64,000 nucleotides of DNA. It comes from Rheinheimera hassiensis. GTDB taxonomy: Bacteria; Pseudomonadota; Gammaproteobacteria; Enterobacterales; Alteromonadaceae. Under the pieces are notes generated by a model. That model was not told the DNA's origin. It did no database searches and saw only the letters and a list, made by a program, of their open reading frames with translations. The position numbers and the translations under genes are program-made. Each line of letters starts with the position of its first letter. Position 1 is the stretch's first letter. The stretch lies in contig NZ_JAKUJZ010000005.1 in assembly GCF_022436675.1 (NCBI RefSeq), forward strand, positions 248,001-312,000, written 5' to 3'. Below, piece after piece: positions 49,622 to 58,253 of this stretch.

Positions 49622-51090
49622 TAAATATCTCCTGCATAGGCCACCAGCGCTGCGGCTGGACGGGAAACTAATTGCTGATAAGCAGTATGCACTGCGCTAA
49701 AGAAGGTTTTGTTTAAACTCAGTTCTGCCGGGAACACGGCATCAACGGCTAAAAACAGCGCCACATCGGTATCGGCATTACCGGCACACTGAGCCGCAAC
49801 GGCCAGTAGCTGTTCTGCTAACGGGTCGACTAATTTTTCGTTGTCGCTATGGCGCTTAACAATAAAACAGCACCAGGCAGCGATGGCAAACGCCAGTTTG
49901 TCGATCGGTTTACCTGCGGCTAAGTTATCGCTAATGGCAGGCAGAATTCGCATCGGCAGCTTTTGCGAACCGTCCCAGGCAATTTGTGCCAGCAAATGGC
50001 GGATGGCCGGGTTACGAAACCGCGCTAATATATCCTCACTGTACTGCTTAACATCCAGCTCGGCCGGTGCTTTGAATGATGGCATAATTTCAGCAGTAAT
50101 CATCTGCTGAATAAACTGCGTTAGCACTTCATCCTGCATGGCATCGAATACGGTTTCATAGCCAAGCAAACAGCCAACATAGGCCAGGGTGGAATGCGGT
50201 GCATTGAGTAAACGCAGTTTGGCTTTTTCAAAGGCGGTGACGTCCTGAGCGTAAATCACCCCGGCTTGCTGCCACGCTGGCCGGTCTGCAGGTAAGATAT
50301 CTTCAATCACCCACTGCACAAAAGCTTCGCGTTTAATGGGCCAGTTATCCTGTACACCCAGCACGTCTGCCACCTGGGCTTTAATGGCATCGTCGGTAGC
50401 CGGTGTAATGCTGTCGACCATAGTGCAGGGGCTGATCAACTGCTGGCTTAACCAGTTGGCGATATTGGGGTCTTTTTGTTCAGCAAAGGCAATGAGTGCG
50501 TTACGCAGCTTATGGCCGTTGTCGGTCAGGTTGTCACAGCTAATGACGCAAAACGGCGCGATATTGGCTTGATAACGCGCCGCCAGAGCGGTAAACAATA
50601 AGCCAATGGCTGTGTTAGGTTGACCGCTACCGCTTAAGTCTTGCTGAATTTGGCTATGGCTTAAATCCAGCTTGCCGCTGCCGTTTAAGCAGTAACCTTT
50701 TTCGGTAATGGTCATGGTAACGTATTTGGTGCTGGCGGCAGTTAAGCGCGCTAATACTTGTGGGTATTGCTCGCTGGCGATCAGTACTTCCTGCACCGAG
50801 CCGATAACCTGATAGCTTTGTACGGCATCAAGCACGGCCAGGGTATATAAACCATCTTGCGGTGATAATGCCTGGCTGACATCGGGTGATCGCATTGATA
50901 CGGCGCTGATGGCCCAATCGCCGCCAAATTGCAGTGCCTGTTCGGTATACCAGGCTTGATGGCCGCGGAAAAAGGCGCCGGGGCCTAAATGCACTATGCC
51001 AATTTGTGGCTTGTGTTCGTCCAGCCGGTAAGCCGGAATTGGCAGTTTGCCGTTTAGGCTTGCCAGAGTCTGATTGTTTAGTTGTGTCAT
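49621..51090 (-). CDS. uxuB: Mannitol-dehydrogenase-family uronate reductase, UxuB-like
   Basis: 489 residues from ATG 51090; a longer open frame runs back through the repeats C and D but is not protein-like. IGIVHLGPGAFFRGHQAWYT is the NAD-binding N-terminus, VTMTITEKGYC and RQWVIED-type VQWVIEDILPADRPAW follow, and DGSQKLPMRI is typical of fructuronate reductases (UxuB) rather than UxaB. Nearby UxaA needs altronate, so this enzyme may reduce tagaturonate here. The ribosome site is weak. Confidence 0.88.
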   Translation of the reverse strand: MTQLNNQTLASLNGKLPIPAYRLDEHKPQIGIVHLGPGAFFRGHQAWYTEQALQFGGDWAISAVSMRSPDVSQALSPQDGLYTLAVLDAVQSYQVIGSVQEVLIASEQYPQVLARLTAASTKYVTMTITEKGYCLNGSGKLDLSHSQIQQDLSGSGQPNTAIGLLFTALAARYQANIAPFCVISCDNLTDNGHKLRNALIAFAEQKDPNIANWLSQQLISPCTMVDSITPATDDAIKAQVADVLGVQDNWPIKREAFVQWVIEDILPADRPAWQQAGVIYAQDVTAFEKAKLRLLNAPHSTLAYVGCLLGYETVFDAMQDEVLTQFIQQMITAEIMPSFKAPAELDVKQYSEDILARFRNPAIRHLLAQIAWDGSQKLPMRILPAISDNLAAGKPIDKLAFAIAAWCCFIVKRHSDNEKLVDPLAEQLLAVAAQCAGNADTDVALFLAVDAVFPAELSLNKTFFSAVHTAYQQLVSRPAAALVAYAGDI

Positions 51091-51120
51091 CAGTTTTTTG
51101 CCATTTGATTTAGGCTCCGC

Positions 51121-51210
51121 GGTCAGACAGCACACAAAGACGTCGTAAATACGTCCCTGTAGACTCCTCTGCCGCATCCATGCGGCAGACGCTTTGTTTA
51201 GCTGTCTGCC
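51121..51210 (-). repeat. Modular stem-loop repeat, copy C (short form)
   Basis: Outer stem CAGACAGC/GCTGTCTG (51124-51131 with 51201-51208), inner stem ACAAAG/CTTTGT, the conserved tail and one hairpin CTGCCGCA/TGCGGCAG. Same orientation and layout as copy A. Confidence 0.85.
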
Positions 51211-51237
51211 CGCTGCGCTTTTCTGCAATGTAGGCTT

Positions 51238-51402
51238 GGGCAGTTTGTTACACGCAGAGACGTCGTGAATACATCCTTGTAGACTTACAAACTGCTTCCT
51301 GCAGTTTGCCCTTCGGGTGGCTATGCCATTCAAATTCATTCCCGAAGAATTTGTCTCTCCAGCATCCCTGCTGGAGACGCTCTGCTTAGTAACAATCTGC
51401 CC
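51238..51402 (-). repeat. Modular stem-loop repeat, copy D (long form)
   Basis: Outer stem GGGCAGTTTGTTAC/GTAACAATCTGCCC (13 of 14 paired), inner stem GCAGAG/CTCTGC (51254-51259 with 51380-51385), conserved tail, then five hairpins including CAAACTGC/GCAGTTTG, AAATTC/GAATTT and CTCCAGCA/TGCTGGAG. It is the mirror orientation of copies B and E. Confidence 0.85.
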
Positions 51403-51424
51403 CGCTATAACGTTCTGTTTATTG

Positions 51425-52849
51425 TTACTTCAACTGATACGCTTTCTTTACCAGGCCATAGGTCAGCTCGTAGGCTAACTCACCGGCTTCTTCTTCGGTT
51501 AAGCGATGCTCGGCCACTAAGCCTGCCAGGAAGCGGCAGTCTATGCGCCTTGCTACGTCGTGCCGTGCCGGAATAGATAAAAACGCCCGCGTATCATCGT
51601 TAAAACCCACAGTATTATAAAAACCGGCAGTTTCGGTTACCTGATGGCGGAAACGCAGCATACCTTCCGGGCTGTCATGGAACCACCAGGCCGGGCCGAG
51701 TTTTAGCGCAGGGTAATGGCCTGCCAGTGGCGCCAGTTCGCGGGCATAGGTGGTTTCGTCCAGTGTAAACAAAATAATGTTTAAGCTGGCTTCGTTACCG
51801 TATTTCTGTAGCAAAGGTTTCAGGTTTTGTACGTACTCGGTTGGGCTCGGAATATCCGCGCCTTTGTCGGCACCAAAACGCTCGAAAATCACCTGGTTGT
51901 GGTTACGGTGTGCGCCGGGGTGAATTTGCATTGTCATGCCATCTTCCAGGCTCATGCCGGCCATTTCGGTCAGCATCTGGCCGCGAAACAGCTCTGTTTC
52001 TGCTGCTGTGGCTTTACCGCTTAAACAGCGTTGAAATAATGCCGCGGCATCTTTCATGGCTAAGTCTGCCGTAATGGCGGTAGGGTGGCCGTGATCTGTT
52101 GCCGTAGCGCCGTGCTCACGAAACACCTTACGGCGCTTACGCAATGCTGTCAGATAACCCTGCCAGCTCTTGGTATCTTCGCCGGTAATTTCGCCCAGTT
52201 TAGCCACGTTGGCGGCAAAATCAGCGCGGTCGGCGTCAACAACATCGTCGGGGCGAAAGGTGGTGATAACCCGGGTTTCAAAGCCGGTGCCTTTTAGTTT
52301 GGCGTGGTGTTTTAAATCGTTCAGTGCGCCTTCGGTGGTGGCAATCAGCTCGATATTAAAACGCTCTAACAAAGCACGCGGTTTAAACTCAGGCTTGGCC
52401 AGCTGAGCGTTAATGCTGTCGTAGTAATGATCAGCAGTTTCTTCACACAAAGTTTCGGTTAAACCAAATACATCGTGAAATACCGTGTCGAGCCAAATGC
52501 GCGAAGGTGTGCCGCGAAACAGGTAATAGTGCTTGGCAAAAATATGGAAGATTTTGCGATAGTCACTCTCAACTACTGCGCCGTCCTTACGGCGGATACC
52601 TAACTCTTCGAGCTTAATGCCCTGGCTGTACAACATACGAAACACATAGTGATCCGGCAGCAGCAATAACGCAGTGGCATTGTCCCAGTTGGCGTCTTCA
52701 GCAAACCAACGTGGATCGGTATGGCCGTGCGGGCTAACGATCGGCAAGTCTTTAATTTGCTGATATAAACGCCGGGCGATATCACGCACCACCGGATCTG
52801 ACGGAAATAAGCGGTCTGGGTGCAATTCTAAGCGACGACTCTGTGCCAT
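51425..52849 (-). CDS. uxaC: Uronate isomerase
   Basis: 474 residues from ATG 52849 (AGGA seven bases upstream; the in-frame TTG at 52855 is less likely). LPIVSPHGHTDPRWF carries the metal-binding HxH of the amidohydrolase-like fold. Converts galacturonate to tagaturonate and glucuronate to fructuronate. 55 bp after uxaA. Confidence 0.96.
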   Translation of the reverse strand: MAQSRRLELHPDRLFPSDPVVRDIARRLYQQIKDLPIVSPHGHTDPRWFAEDANWDNATALLLLPDHYVFRMLYSQGIKLEELGIRRKDGAVVESDYRKIFHIFAKHYYLFRGTPSRIWLDTVFHDVFGLTETLCEETADHYYDSINAQLAKPEFKPRALLERFNIELIATTEGALNDLKHHAKLKGTGFETRVITTFRPDDVVDADRADFAANVAKLGEITGEDTKSWQGYLTALRKRRKVFREHGATATDHGHPTAITADLAMKDAAALFQRCLSGKATAAETELFRGQMLTEMAGMSLEDGMTMQIHPGAHRNHNQVIFERFGADKGADIPSPTEYVQNLKPLLQKYGNEASLNIILFTLDETTYARELAPLAGHYPALKLGPAWWFHDSPEGMLRFRHQVTETAGFYNTVGFNDDTRAFLSIPARHDVARRIDCRFLAGLVAEHRLTEEEAGELAYELTYGLVKKAYQLK

Positions 52850-52904
52850 TTTCAAGTCCTGTTATAAAAAGTGTTTAAATTCAATATTTCATTAATTTCA
52901 CGCA

Positions 52905-54461
52905 TCAGAGCGTCACGCCATTTTTCCAGATGGCTATCTCGCGGTTATCTGATTGCTCATTGCGTGTGGCTTTGCCGGAGGCAACATCGATCAGATAACG
53001 GAAAAAGTCATGGCTAAACTGCTCGGCGTCCTGGCCTTTTTTCAGCAGGCCGCCGGCGTCAAAATCAATCCACTGTGGCTTGCGTGAGGCCAGCGAAGAA
53101 TTGGACGAAATTTTAACTGTCGGTGCCGGAAACCCCAGCGGCGTGCCACGGCCGGTGGTAAACAACAATAAAGTTGCGCCGGCAGCGGTTAAAGCAGTGG
53201 ATGACACCGCATCATTGCCCGGCCCTTCCAGCAGGGTTAAGCCACTTTGGCTGGCCATATCGCCGTAGCGGATCACCTGGTTGACTACCGCCGAACCGCC
53301 TTTTTGAATGGCGCCAAGCGATTTTTCTTCCAGCGTGGTTAAGCCGCCATCTTTATTGCCCGGGCTCGGGTTTTCATACACCGGCTGTTTGTTGTCGATA
53401 AAGTACTGCTTAAAGTCATTTACCAGGGTCACAATATCGCCAAACACCTGCTCATTCTGCGCGCGGGCCATAAACACTTGCTCGGCACCAAACATTTCCG
53501 GCGTTTCGGTCAGTACTACCTTGCCTTTACCGGCAGCGACTAAATCGGCTATGCGGCCAACCAGCGGGTTCGCAGTTAAACCGCTTAAGCCATCCGAGCC
53601 ACCGCATTTCATCCCCATCACTAAATCAGATACCGGGCACGGCGTGCGCTTATCATCGCGCATTCTGGCTACGAGCTCTTCAACTGCAGCTAAGCCCTGC
53701 TCTATTTCATCTTCCACCTGTTGGGCGTTAAAAGAGCGGATACGGCTTAAATCAACGCCTTCGCTTGCTGCCAGTAATTTGCTTAGCTGATTGTTTTCAC
53801 AGCCTAAACCCATCACCAGCACACCACCGGCATTGGGGTGTTGAATAAGCCCGGCCAGTAAGCGGCGGGTGTGGTCTAAATCATCACCGAGCTGCGAACA
53901 GCCAAACGGATGGGTAAAAGCATAAATACCGTCGATATCATCGCTGTATAGCTTACGCGCCTGCTCGGCCACCCGCATCGCGGCGCGGTTAACGCAGCCT
54001 ACAGTATTGATGATCCACAACTCGTTACGGGTACCTACTTTGCCATTGCCGCGGCGATAACCCATAAATTCGGTGGGTAAACCGGCCGGAAACGCCAACG
54101 GTTGCGCCTGACAGCCGCTATAGCGGTAGTCGACCTGGCCGCTTAACAGCGTAGCAAGATTATGCGAGTGAATATGCTCACCGGCTTTAATATCAGTAGT
54201 AGCGGCACCGATGGCAAAGCCGTATTTAATCACCGGCTCGCCTTTGGCTATGTTTGCCAATGCCACTTTATGCCCGGCCGGTACGGCCTGCTGTGCAGTT
54301 AACTGCGCAAACGGTTCTGGCAGTGCCACGCCCTGCGCTAGTGGTTGCAATGCAACCACTACGTTGTCGCGCGGGTGTACCTGCAACACCTGTAATTGCT
54401 CGCCGATATCTGCCGGTGTACTTAGCTTGGTACTGCAACCGGGTTTTAATTCTGTGCTCAT
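52905..54461 (-). CDS. uxaA: Altronate dehydratase
   Basis: 518 residues, slightly longer than the E. coli form (495) through an N-terminal extension. N-terminal SAF-like part (about 20-110), then NELWIINTVGCVN, GCSQLGDDLDHTRRLL, GLGCENNQ and KCGGSDGLSGLTANPL. Fe-dependent; converts D-altronate to KDG. Confidence 0.95.
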   Translation of the reverse strand: MSTELKPGCSTKLSTPADIGEQLQVLQVHPRDNVVVALQPLAQGVALPEPFAQLTAQQAVPAGHKVALANIAKGEPVIKYGFAIGAATTDIKAGEHIHSHNLATLLSGQVDYRYSGCQAQPLAFPAGLPTEFMGYRRGNGKVGTRNELWIINTVGCVNRAAMRVAEQARKLYSDDIDGIYAFTHPFGCSQLGDDLDHTRRLLAGLIQHPNAGGVLVMGLGCENNQLSKLLAASEGVDLSRIRSFNAQQVEDEIEQGLAAVEELVARMRDDKRTPCPVSDLVMGMKCGGSDGLSGLTANPLVGRIADLVAAGKGKVVLTETPEMFGAEQVFMARAQNEQVFGDIVTLVNDFKQYFIDNKQPVYENPSPGNKDGGLTTLEEKSLGAIQKGGSAVVNQVIRYGDMASQSGLTLLEGPGNDAVSSTALTAAGATLLLFTTGRGTPLGFPAPTVKISSNSSLASRKPQWIDFDAGGLLKKGQDAEQFSHDFFRYLIDVASGKATRNEQSDNREIAIWKNGVTL

Positions 54462-54536
54462 GTTCAGCCTTCCTGCACCTTGTCTAGCGGTGGCAAACTG
54501 GGTTTAAAAAACGTTGTTCGGGACTGTAGCAGGTGG

Positions 54537-54702
54537 AAACCGGCTTGCCCTAAACCAACCGTTGAAGCTCTGGGGCCGGACAAATTCGCCTGGAGCGAAT
54601 TTGAACAGCTCCGCTGGCCCATCGGGCAAACTTCACGGATGAAGTTTGTAATCGAGCCTACAGGGACGTATTCACGGCGTGTTGGTGTGGGCAAACCGGT
54701 TT
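54537..54702 (+). repeat. Modular stem-loop repeat, copy E (long form)
   Basis: Outer stem AAACCGGCTTGCCC/GGGCAAACCGGTTT (one C-A mismatch), inner stem ACCAAC/GTTGGT (54554-54559 with 54681-54686), hairpins AAATTCGC/GCGAATTT, CAGC/GCTG, GCCC/GGGC and AACTTCA/TGAAGTT, and the conserved tail. Lies in the 274-bp gap between the GH28 gene and uxaA; closely related to copy B. Confidence 0.85.
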
Positions 54703-54735
54703 GCGCCCCCGCGGCTGCAACCACACTCATACCAG

Positions 54736-56181
54736 TCACAATGTTAATGCTTCACCATTTAAGGTCAGATCGAACTGATCAATCTGCGCCACATTCTCCA
54801 GCACGCCAATGCTGGCGGTCTGGTTAAACTGCACATGGTGCAAACTGACACCACTAATCGGCGCCCGCTCAAAACCGCGCAGTTCAAAGGCACGCTGCGC
54901 TTTTTGTACGCGTAAATTGCTGATATGCAAATTCTTTACCTGTGGCAGGTGCTGGCCAGCATCGCCCTCTTCATAGAAGAAGTTAATCACGATAGCGTCT
55001 TTTACTTCGCCAATATCAATATCGCGGATATAGATATTTTCAATTAAGCCGCCACGTACCGAGTTGGTTTTAATACGAATACCGCGCTCTAAATCCGGGC
55101 TGCTCATACGGCAACGGCGGGCGAAAATATTACGTGCGCCACCGGAAATTTCACTGCCCAACACCACACCACCGTGGCCGGCGCGCATCATACAATCCTG
55201 GATCACCACATTTTGTACCGGCGTTGCCAAACGGCGGCCGTCATTATTGCGGCCGGATTTCAGCGCAATACAATCATCGCCGGTATCAAACAAACAGTTT
55301 TCAATTAACACCCGGTTACTGGATTCCGGGTTGCAGCCATCAGAATTTGGCCCGTGGCTGACACAGTTTACACCGCGCACTATCACATCTTCTGACAGCA
55401 CCGGGTTAATCAACCAAAATGGCGAGTTACGAATGGTAATGCCTTCAATCAGTACCCGCTTACAGCGATACGGTTGAATAAATGGTGGCCGTAAGTAGTT
55501 TTTGGCAAACACACGCTCTGCCACAGGTACACCGGCTTCAGCCATATCAAACAATGGCGTGCGGGTGTTTGCCTGATCAGTTTTCGCGTCCAACTGCCAC
55601 GGGGTATGTTTCCATTTACCTTTCCATGGCCACCATTGGGTGTTGCTGCCGTTGCCTTCAACGATACCTTCACCGGTAACAGCGATGTTTTCCTGCTCAA
55701 AAGCGTAAATCAGCGGCGAGTAGCCCATCAACTCTACACCTTCCCAACGGGTGAATACCGCTGGCAGGTAGCGCTCTGGTTCAGCGTAAAACGATAATAC
55801 GGCATCTTTTTGCAGGTGCAGGTTAACGTTAGATTTTAAATGTACCGGGCCGGTGTTAAAGCGCCCGGCAGGCACCACTACGCGGCCACCGCCTGCAGAA
55901 GCACAAGCCGCAATAGCTGCGTTAATGGCAGCGCTGCTGTCAAAATCTGCTACGGCTTTGGCACCAAACGTTGTAATAACAAAATCGCGTTTGGCAAAAG
56001 ACGTCGGGGCAATGCTGGCAATAATGGCATCAGCCTGCTGCCATAACACATTGTCGGCAGCATCACTGGATGAGGTTGCTACAGCAGAGACAGACGAACA
56101 GCCGTTTAATGACCATAAAGATAAGCCTGCACCAGCCAGGCCTAAGGTTTTTAAATGTTGTCGCTTCTGCTTATCTGTCAT
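54736..56181 (-). CDS. Glycoside hydrolase family 28 (polygalacturonase-type) lipoprotein
   Basis: 481 residues. The signal ends WSLNGCSS, a lipobox with Cys about residue 28; KRQHLK before it is Tat-like but lacks the Arg pair. A beta-helix GH28 domain carries PNSDGCNPESS, FDTGDDCIALKSG, GHGGVVLGSE and RGIRIKT, which hold the three catalytic Asp and the GHG His. Hydrolyses oligogalacturonides, probably at the outer membrane face. GAGG precedes the ATG. Paired LacI-type operators lie 100-150 bp upstream. Confidence 0.9.
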   Translation of the reverse strand: MTDKQKRQHLKTLGLAGAGLSLWSLNGCSSVSAVATSSSDAADNVLWQQADAIIASIAPTSFAKRDFVITTFGAKAVADFDSSAAINAAIAACASAGGGRVVVPAGRFNTGPVHLKSNVNLHLQKDAVLSFYAEPERYLPAVFTRWEGVELMGYSPLIYAFEQENIAVTGEGIVEGNGSNTQWWPWKGKWKHTPWQLDAKTDQANTRTPLFDMAEAGVPVAERVFAKNYLRPPFIQPYRCKRVLIEGITIRNSPFWLINPVLSEDVIVRGVNCVSHGPNSDGCNPESSNRVLIENCLFDTGDDCIALKSGRNNDGRRLATPVQNVVIQDCMMRAGHGGVVLGSEISGGARNIFARRCRMSSPDLERGIRIKTNSVRGGLIENIYIRDIDIGEVKDAIVINFFYEEGDAGQHLPQVKNLHISNLRVQKAQRAFELRGFERAPISGVSLHHVQFNQTASIGVLENVAQIDQFDLTLNGEALTL

Positions 56182-56267
56182 TAGTCACCTCTTTTTATGG
56201 CCGCAGTTATTATTTTCAGCGGCGCCTTTACCCTGTTTACAGCTTAATTACGTTAGCTATTGATACT

Positions 56268-56327
56268 ATAATAACCAATCTGCCACCGGTGGCAAGTAAA
56301 TCGGCAAACTTTTTGCCAGCGGTAGCA
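56268..56327 (-). promoter_or_regulatory. GH28-gene promoter with paired LacI-type operators
   Basis: TGCCACCGGTGGCA (56281-56294, perfect) and TGCCAGCGGTAGCA (56314-56327) are palindromes with a central CpG, the LacI-family form, starting 33 bp apart. Minus-strand TTGCCA (56290-56295) and TATTAT (56268-56273), 16 bp apart, form a candidate promoter whose -35 overlaps the proximal operator. Confidence 0.72.
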
Positions 56328-56364
56328 AAAAAGTGTGCTTTAGTTAAAACACAATTTAAACAGC

Positions 56365-57399
56365 TTAGTTGCTGCTTTCAATTACACGGGCGGTAGACTC
56401 GCGCACTACCAGGGTTGGTGCTACTTTGGCAGCCACGTTAGATGCAGCTTTATCGTTATTTTCTATCGACATAATCAGCTTACTGGTGGCCAGCAATGCC
56501 ATTTGCCGCACCGGCCGTTTTATAGTGGTTAACGCTGGAATCACCCGCGAGGCCAGCATATTGTCATCAAAACCTGCTACCGAGAGCTGGTCAGGCACTT
56601 TAATACCCAGGCTGTGCGCTACCTTTAATACGCCGGCGGCCATCTGGTCATTATTGGCAAAAATGGCTGTCGGCCTTTCCTCTGCCTGCAGCAACTGGCG
56701 CGCACATTCGATACCGGTTTCGTAGGTATTATTACCTTCAATAATCCAGTCTGGCCGCAGTTTAATACCATAGGCCGATAGTCCCAACTGAAAACCTTCC
56801 ATCCGCTCGGTTGACGATTTATAACGCTGGGGCCCGCTGATAAAGGCAATATGTTCATGCCCCAACTGAGCAAAATAACGCGCCATTTCGGCAGCTGCAG
56901 CTCTGTCGTCTGACACGACGATGTGTTTGGCGTCATCCAGCGCTACTGAGCTTAAGCGCACATAAGCACTGCCGGATTCTTTTAGCGCCTGCGCCAGAGT
57001 TTCAGATTCCGACACCGGTGGCAGCACGATAACGCCATCCAGCTTAGAGCGCTGCATAAAGCGCAGGCAGTCCTGTACCAGAGTTTCACTGCGATAGCGG
57101 CATGGGTGCACTACCAGCTCATAGCCCAGGTTCGAGCACACTTCCAATACACCACGCTGTACATCATCCAGATAGAGCGCATCGGGGTTGTCATAAATCA
57201 GGCCGAGCAAGTACGAGCGGCTGGATGCCAAACCTCGCGCCTGGGCATTAGGCGAATACTTTAATTCGCTGATCACCTTTTCTACCCGGGTACGGGTGGT
57301 ATCACCGACACTAAGCGAACCATTAATAACTCTGGACACCGTGCGTTTAGATACACCGGCAATACGGGCAACATCATTTATCGTGGCTTGTTTTTGCAT
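56365..57399 (-). CDS. LacI-family transcriptional regulator of the pectin locus
   Basis: 344 residues from ATG 57399, starting MQKQATINDVARIAGVSKRT; ATG 57408 is an alternative. N-terminal helix-turn-helix (INDVARIAGVSKRTVSRVIN), hinge helix (NAQARGLASSRS) and a periplasmic-binding-protein-like effector domain ending with VAGFDDNMLASRVIPALTTI. Starts about 10 bp after the iclR stop. The palindromes at 56281 and 62961 are its likely sites; the inducer is unknown. Confidence 0.9.
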   Translation of the reverse strand: MQKQATINDVARIAGVSKRTVSRVINGSLSVGDTTRTRVEKVISELKYSPNAQARGLASSRSYLLGLIYDNPDALYLDDVQRGVLEVCSNLGYELVVHPCRYRSETLVQDCLRFMQRSKLDGVIVLPPVSESETLAQALKESGSAYVRLSSVALDDAKHIVVSDDRAAAAEMARYFAQLGHEHIAFISGPQRYKSSTERMEGFQLGLSAYGIKLRPDWIIEGNNTYETGIECARQLLQAEERPTAIFANNDQMAAGVLKVAHSLGIKVPDQLSVAGFDDNMLASRVIPALTTIKRPVRQMALLATSKLIMSIENNDKAASNVAAKVAPTLVVRESTARVIESSN

Positions 57400-57409
57400 A
57401 AGTCTCATC

Positions 57410-58195
57410 TTATTGACCACGCGCACTGTTAGCGACCAGCTGCGGCCTGTAGGTACAAAGTGCGATATCGATCGCCGTTTGTTTTACGCTGGCGATAAGA
57501 TCGGTTTGGGCTTTTTTAGCGAATAGCACCAGCGGCCCGGTAACACCGACAGCGGCCACTACAGCACCCTGGCTGTCGCGAATTGGCACCGCCAGACAGC
57601 GCACATCGTCATGGTATTCCATATCGTCGCTAGCATAACCGCGTGCCAGTATCCGCTGCAACTCTGTTGTTAACTCATTTGGCTGCACCAGGCTGTGCGA
57701 AGTGCGCCGCTTAAACAAATCTGCTTCGGCTAACACCGTTAACCTGTCAAAATGATGAAATGCCAAAAACACCTTGCCCGCAGCAGAGCAGTTAAAATCG
57801 GCTATGGTGCCCGGCCTGGCCGCTAAACGTTGTGGATTAGGGCTGTCGCATACTTCTACCAGCAAAGCGCCTTTGGCATGTGGCAATGCCAGATGGCAAC
57901 TTAAGCCGGTAGTCAGCGCCAGTTGCTGCAGCATTGGCAAAGCCTGCTGCTGCAAACGCTGCGAACTTAATAAACTCAGACCCATTTTAAACAGCTGCGC
58001 CCCTACCAGGTAGCGCTTGCCGTGTTTTTCCAGCACCTGCTCCTGGCACAGGGTTTGTAAAATGCGAAACGCTGTAGTGCGCGGCACCGCTAAACGCTGT
58101 TCCAACTCGGTTAAACTCAGGCCCTGATCCGACTCTGTCACCAGCGACAGAATACGGCAGGCATTGGCCAGATTGGGGATCACGTAGCTTACCAT
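57410..58195 (-). CDS. IclR-family transcriptional regulator (KdgR-like)
   Basis: 261 residues. Winged helix LSLTELEQRLAVPRTTAFRILQ (about residues 23-44) and an IclR effector domain (YHDDVRCLAVPIRDSQGAVV, about residue 190). KdgR, the KDG-responsive pectin regulator of enterobacteria, belongs here, and the context agrees, but effector and targets are inferred. AGGAG precedes ATG 58195. Confidence 0.88.
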   Translation of the reverse strand: MVSYVIPNLANACRILSLVTESDQGLSLTELEQRLAVPRTTAFRILQTLCQEQVLEKHGKRYLVGAQLFKMGLSLLSSQRLQQQALPMLQQLALTTGLSCHLALPHAKGALLVEVCDSPNPQRLAARPGTIADFNCSAAGKVFLAFHHFDRLTVLAEADLFKRRTSHSLVQPNELTTELQRILARGYASDDMEYHDDVRCLAVPIRDSQGAVVAAVGVTGPLVLFAKKAQTDLIASVKQTAIDIALCTYRPQLVANSARGQ

Positions 58196-58226
58196 GGGTT
58201 AACTCCTGAGTTTACGATCTGTTGAA

Positions 58227-58239
58227 AACCAAGTTGGTT
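58227..58239. promoter_or_regulatory. 13-bp palindrome upstream of the iclR gene
   Basis: AACCAAGTTGGTT, perfect around a central G, between the TRAP permease stop and the regulator start. Possible autoregulatory operator. An 8-base half (AACCAAGT) recurs before gapN at about 47526. Confidence 0.4.
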
Positions 58240-58253
58240 AAGTAACAAGCCAG

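Larger units (their letters stand above)
51091..51424. other. 334-bp gap between uxaC and uxuB
   Basis: Filled mainly by modular repeats C and D, with 27 bp between them. I see no separate gene or clear promoter. Confidence 0.75.

Noticed and set aside
51091-51339. 83-residue N-terminal extension of the uxuB gene
   Set aside because: It is translated repeat C/D sequence; the real homology starts near MTQLNNQTLASLNG at 51090.
47618-54702. CRISPR array or insertion sequence
   Set aside because: Repeats are not regularly spaced, there are no spacers or cas genes, and no transposase gene is present.
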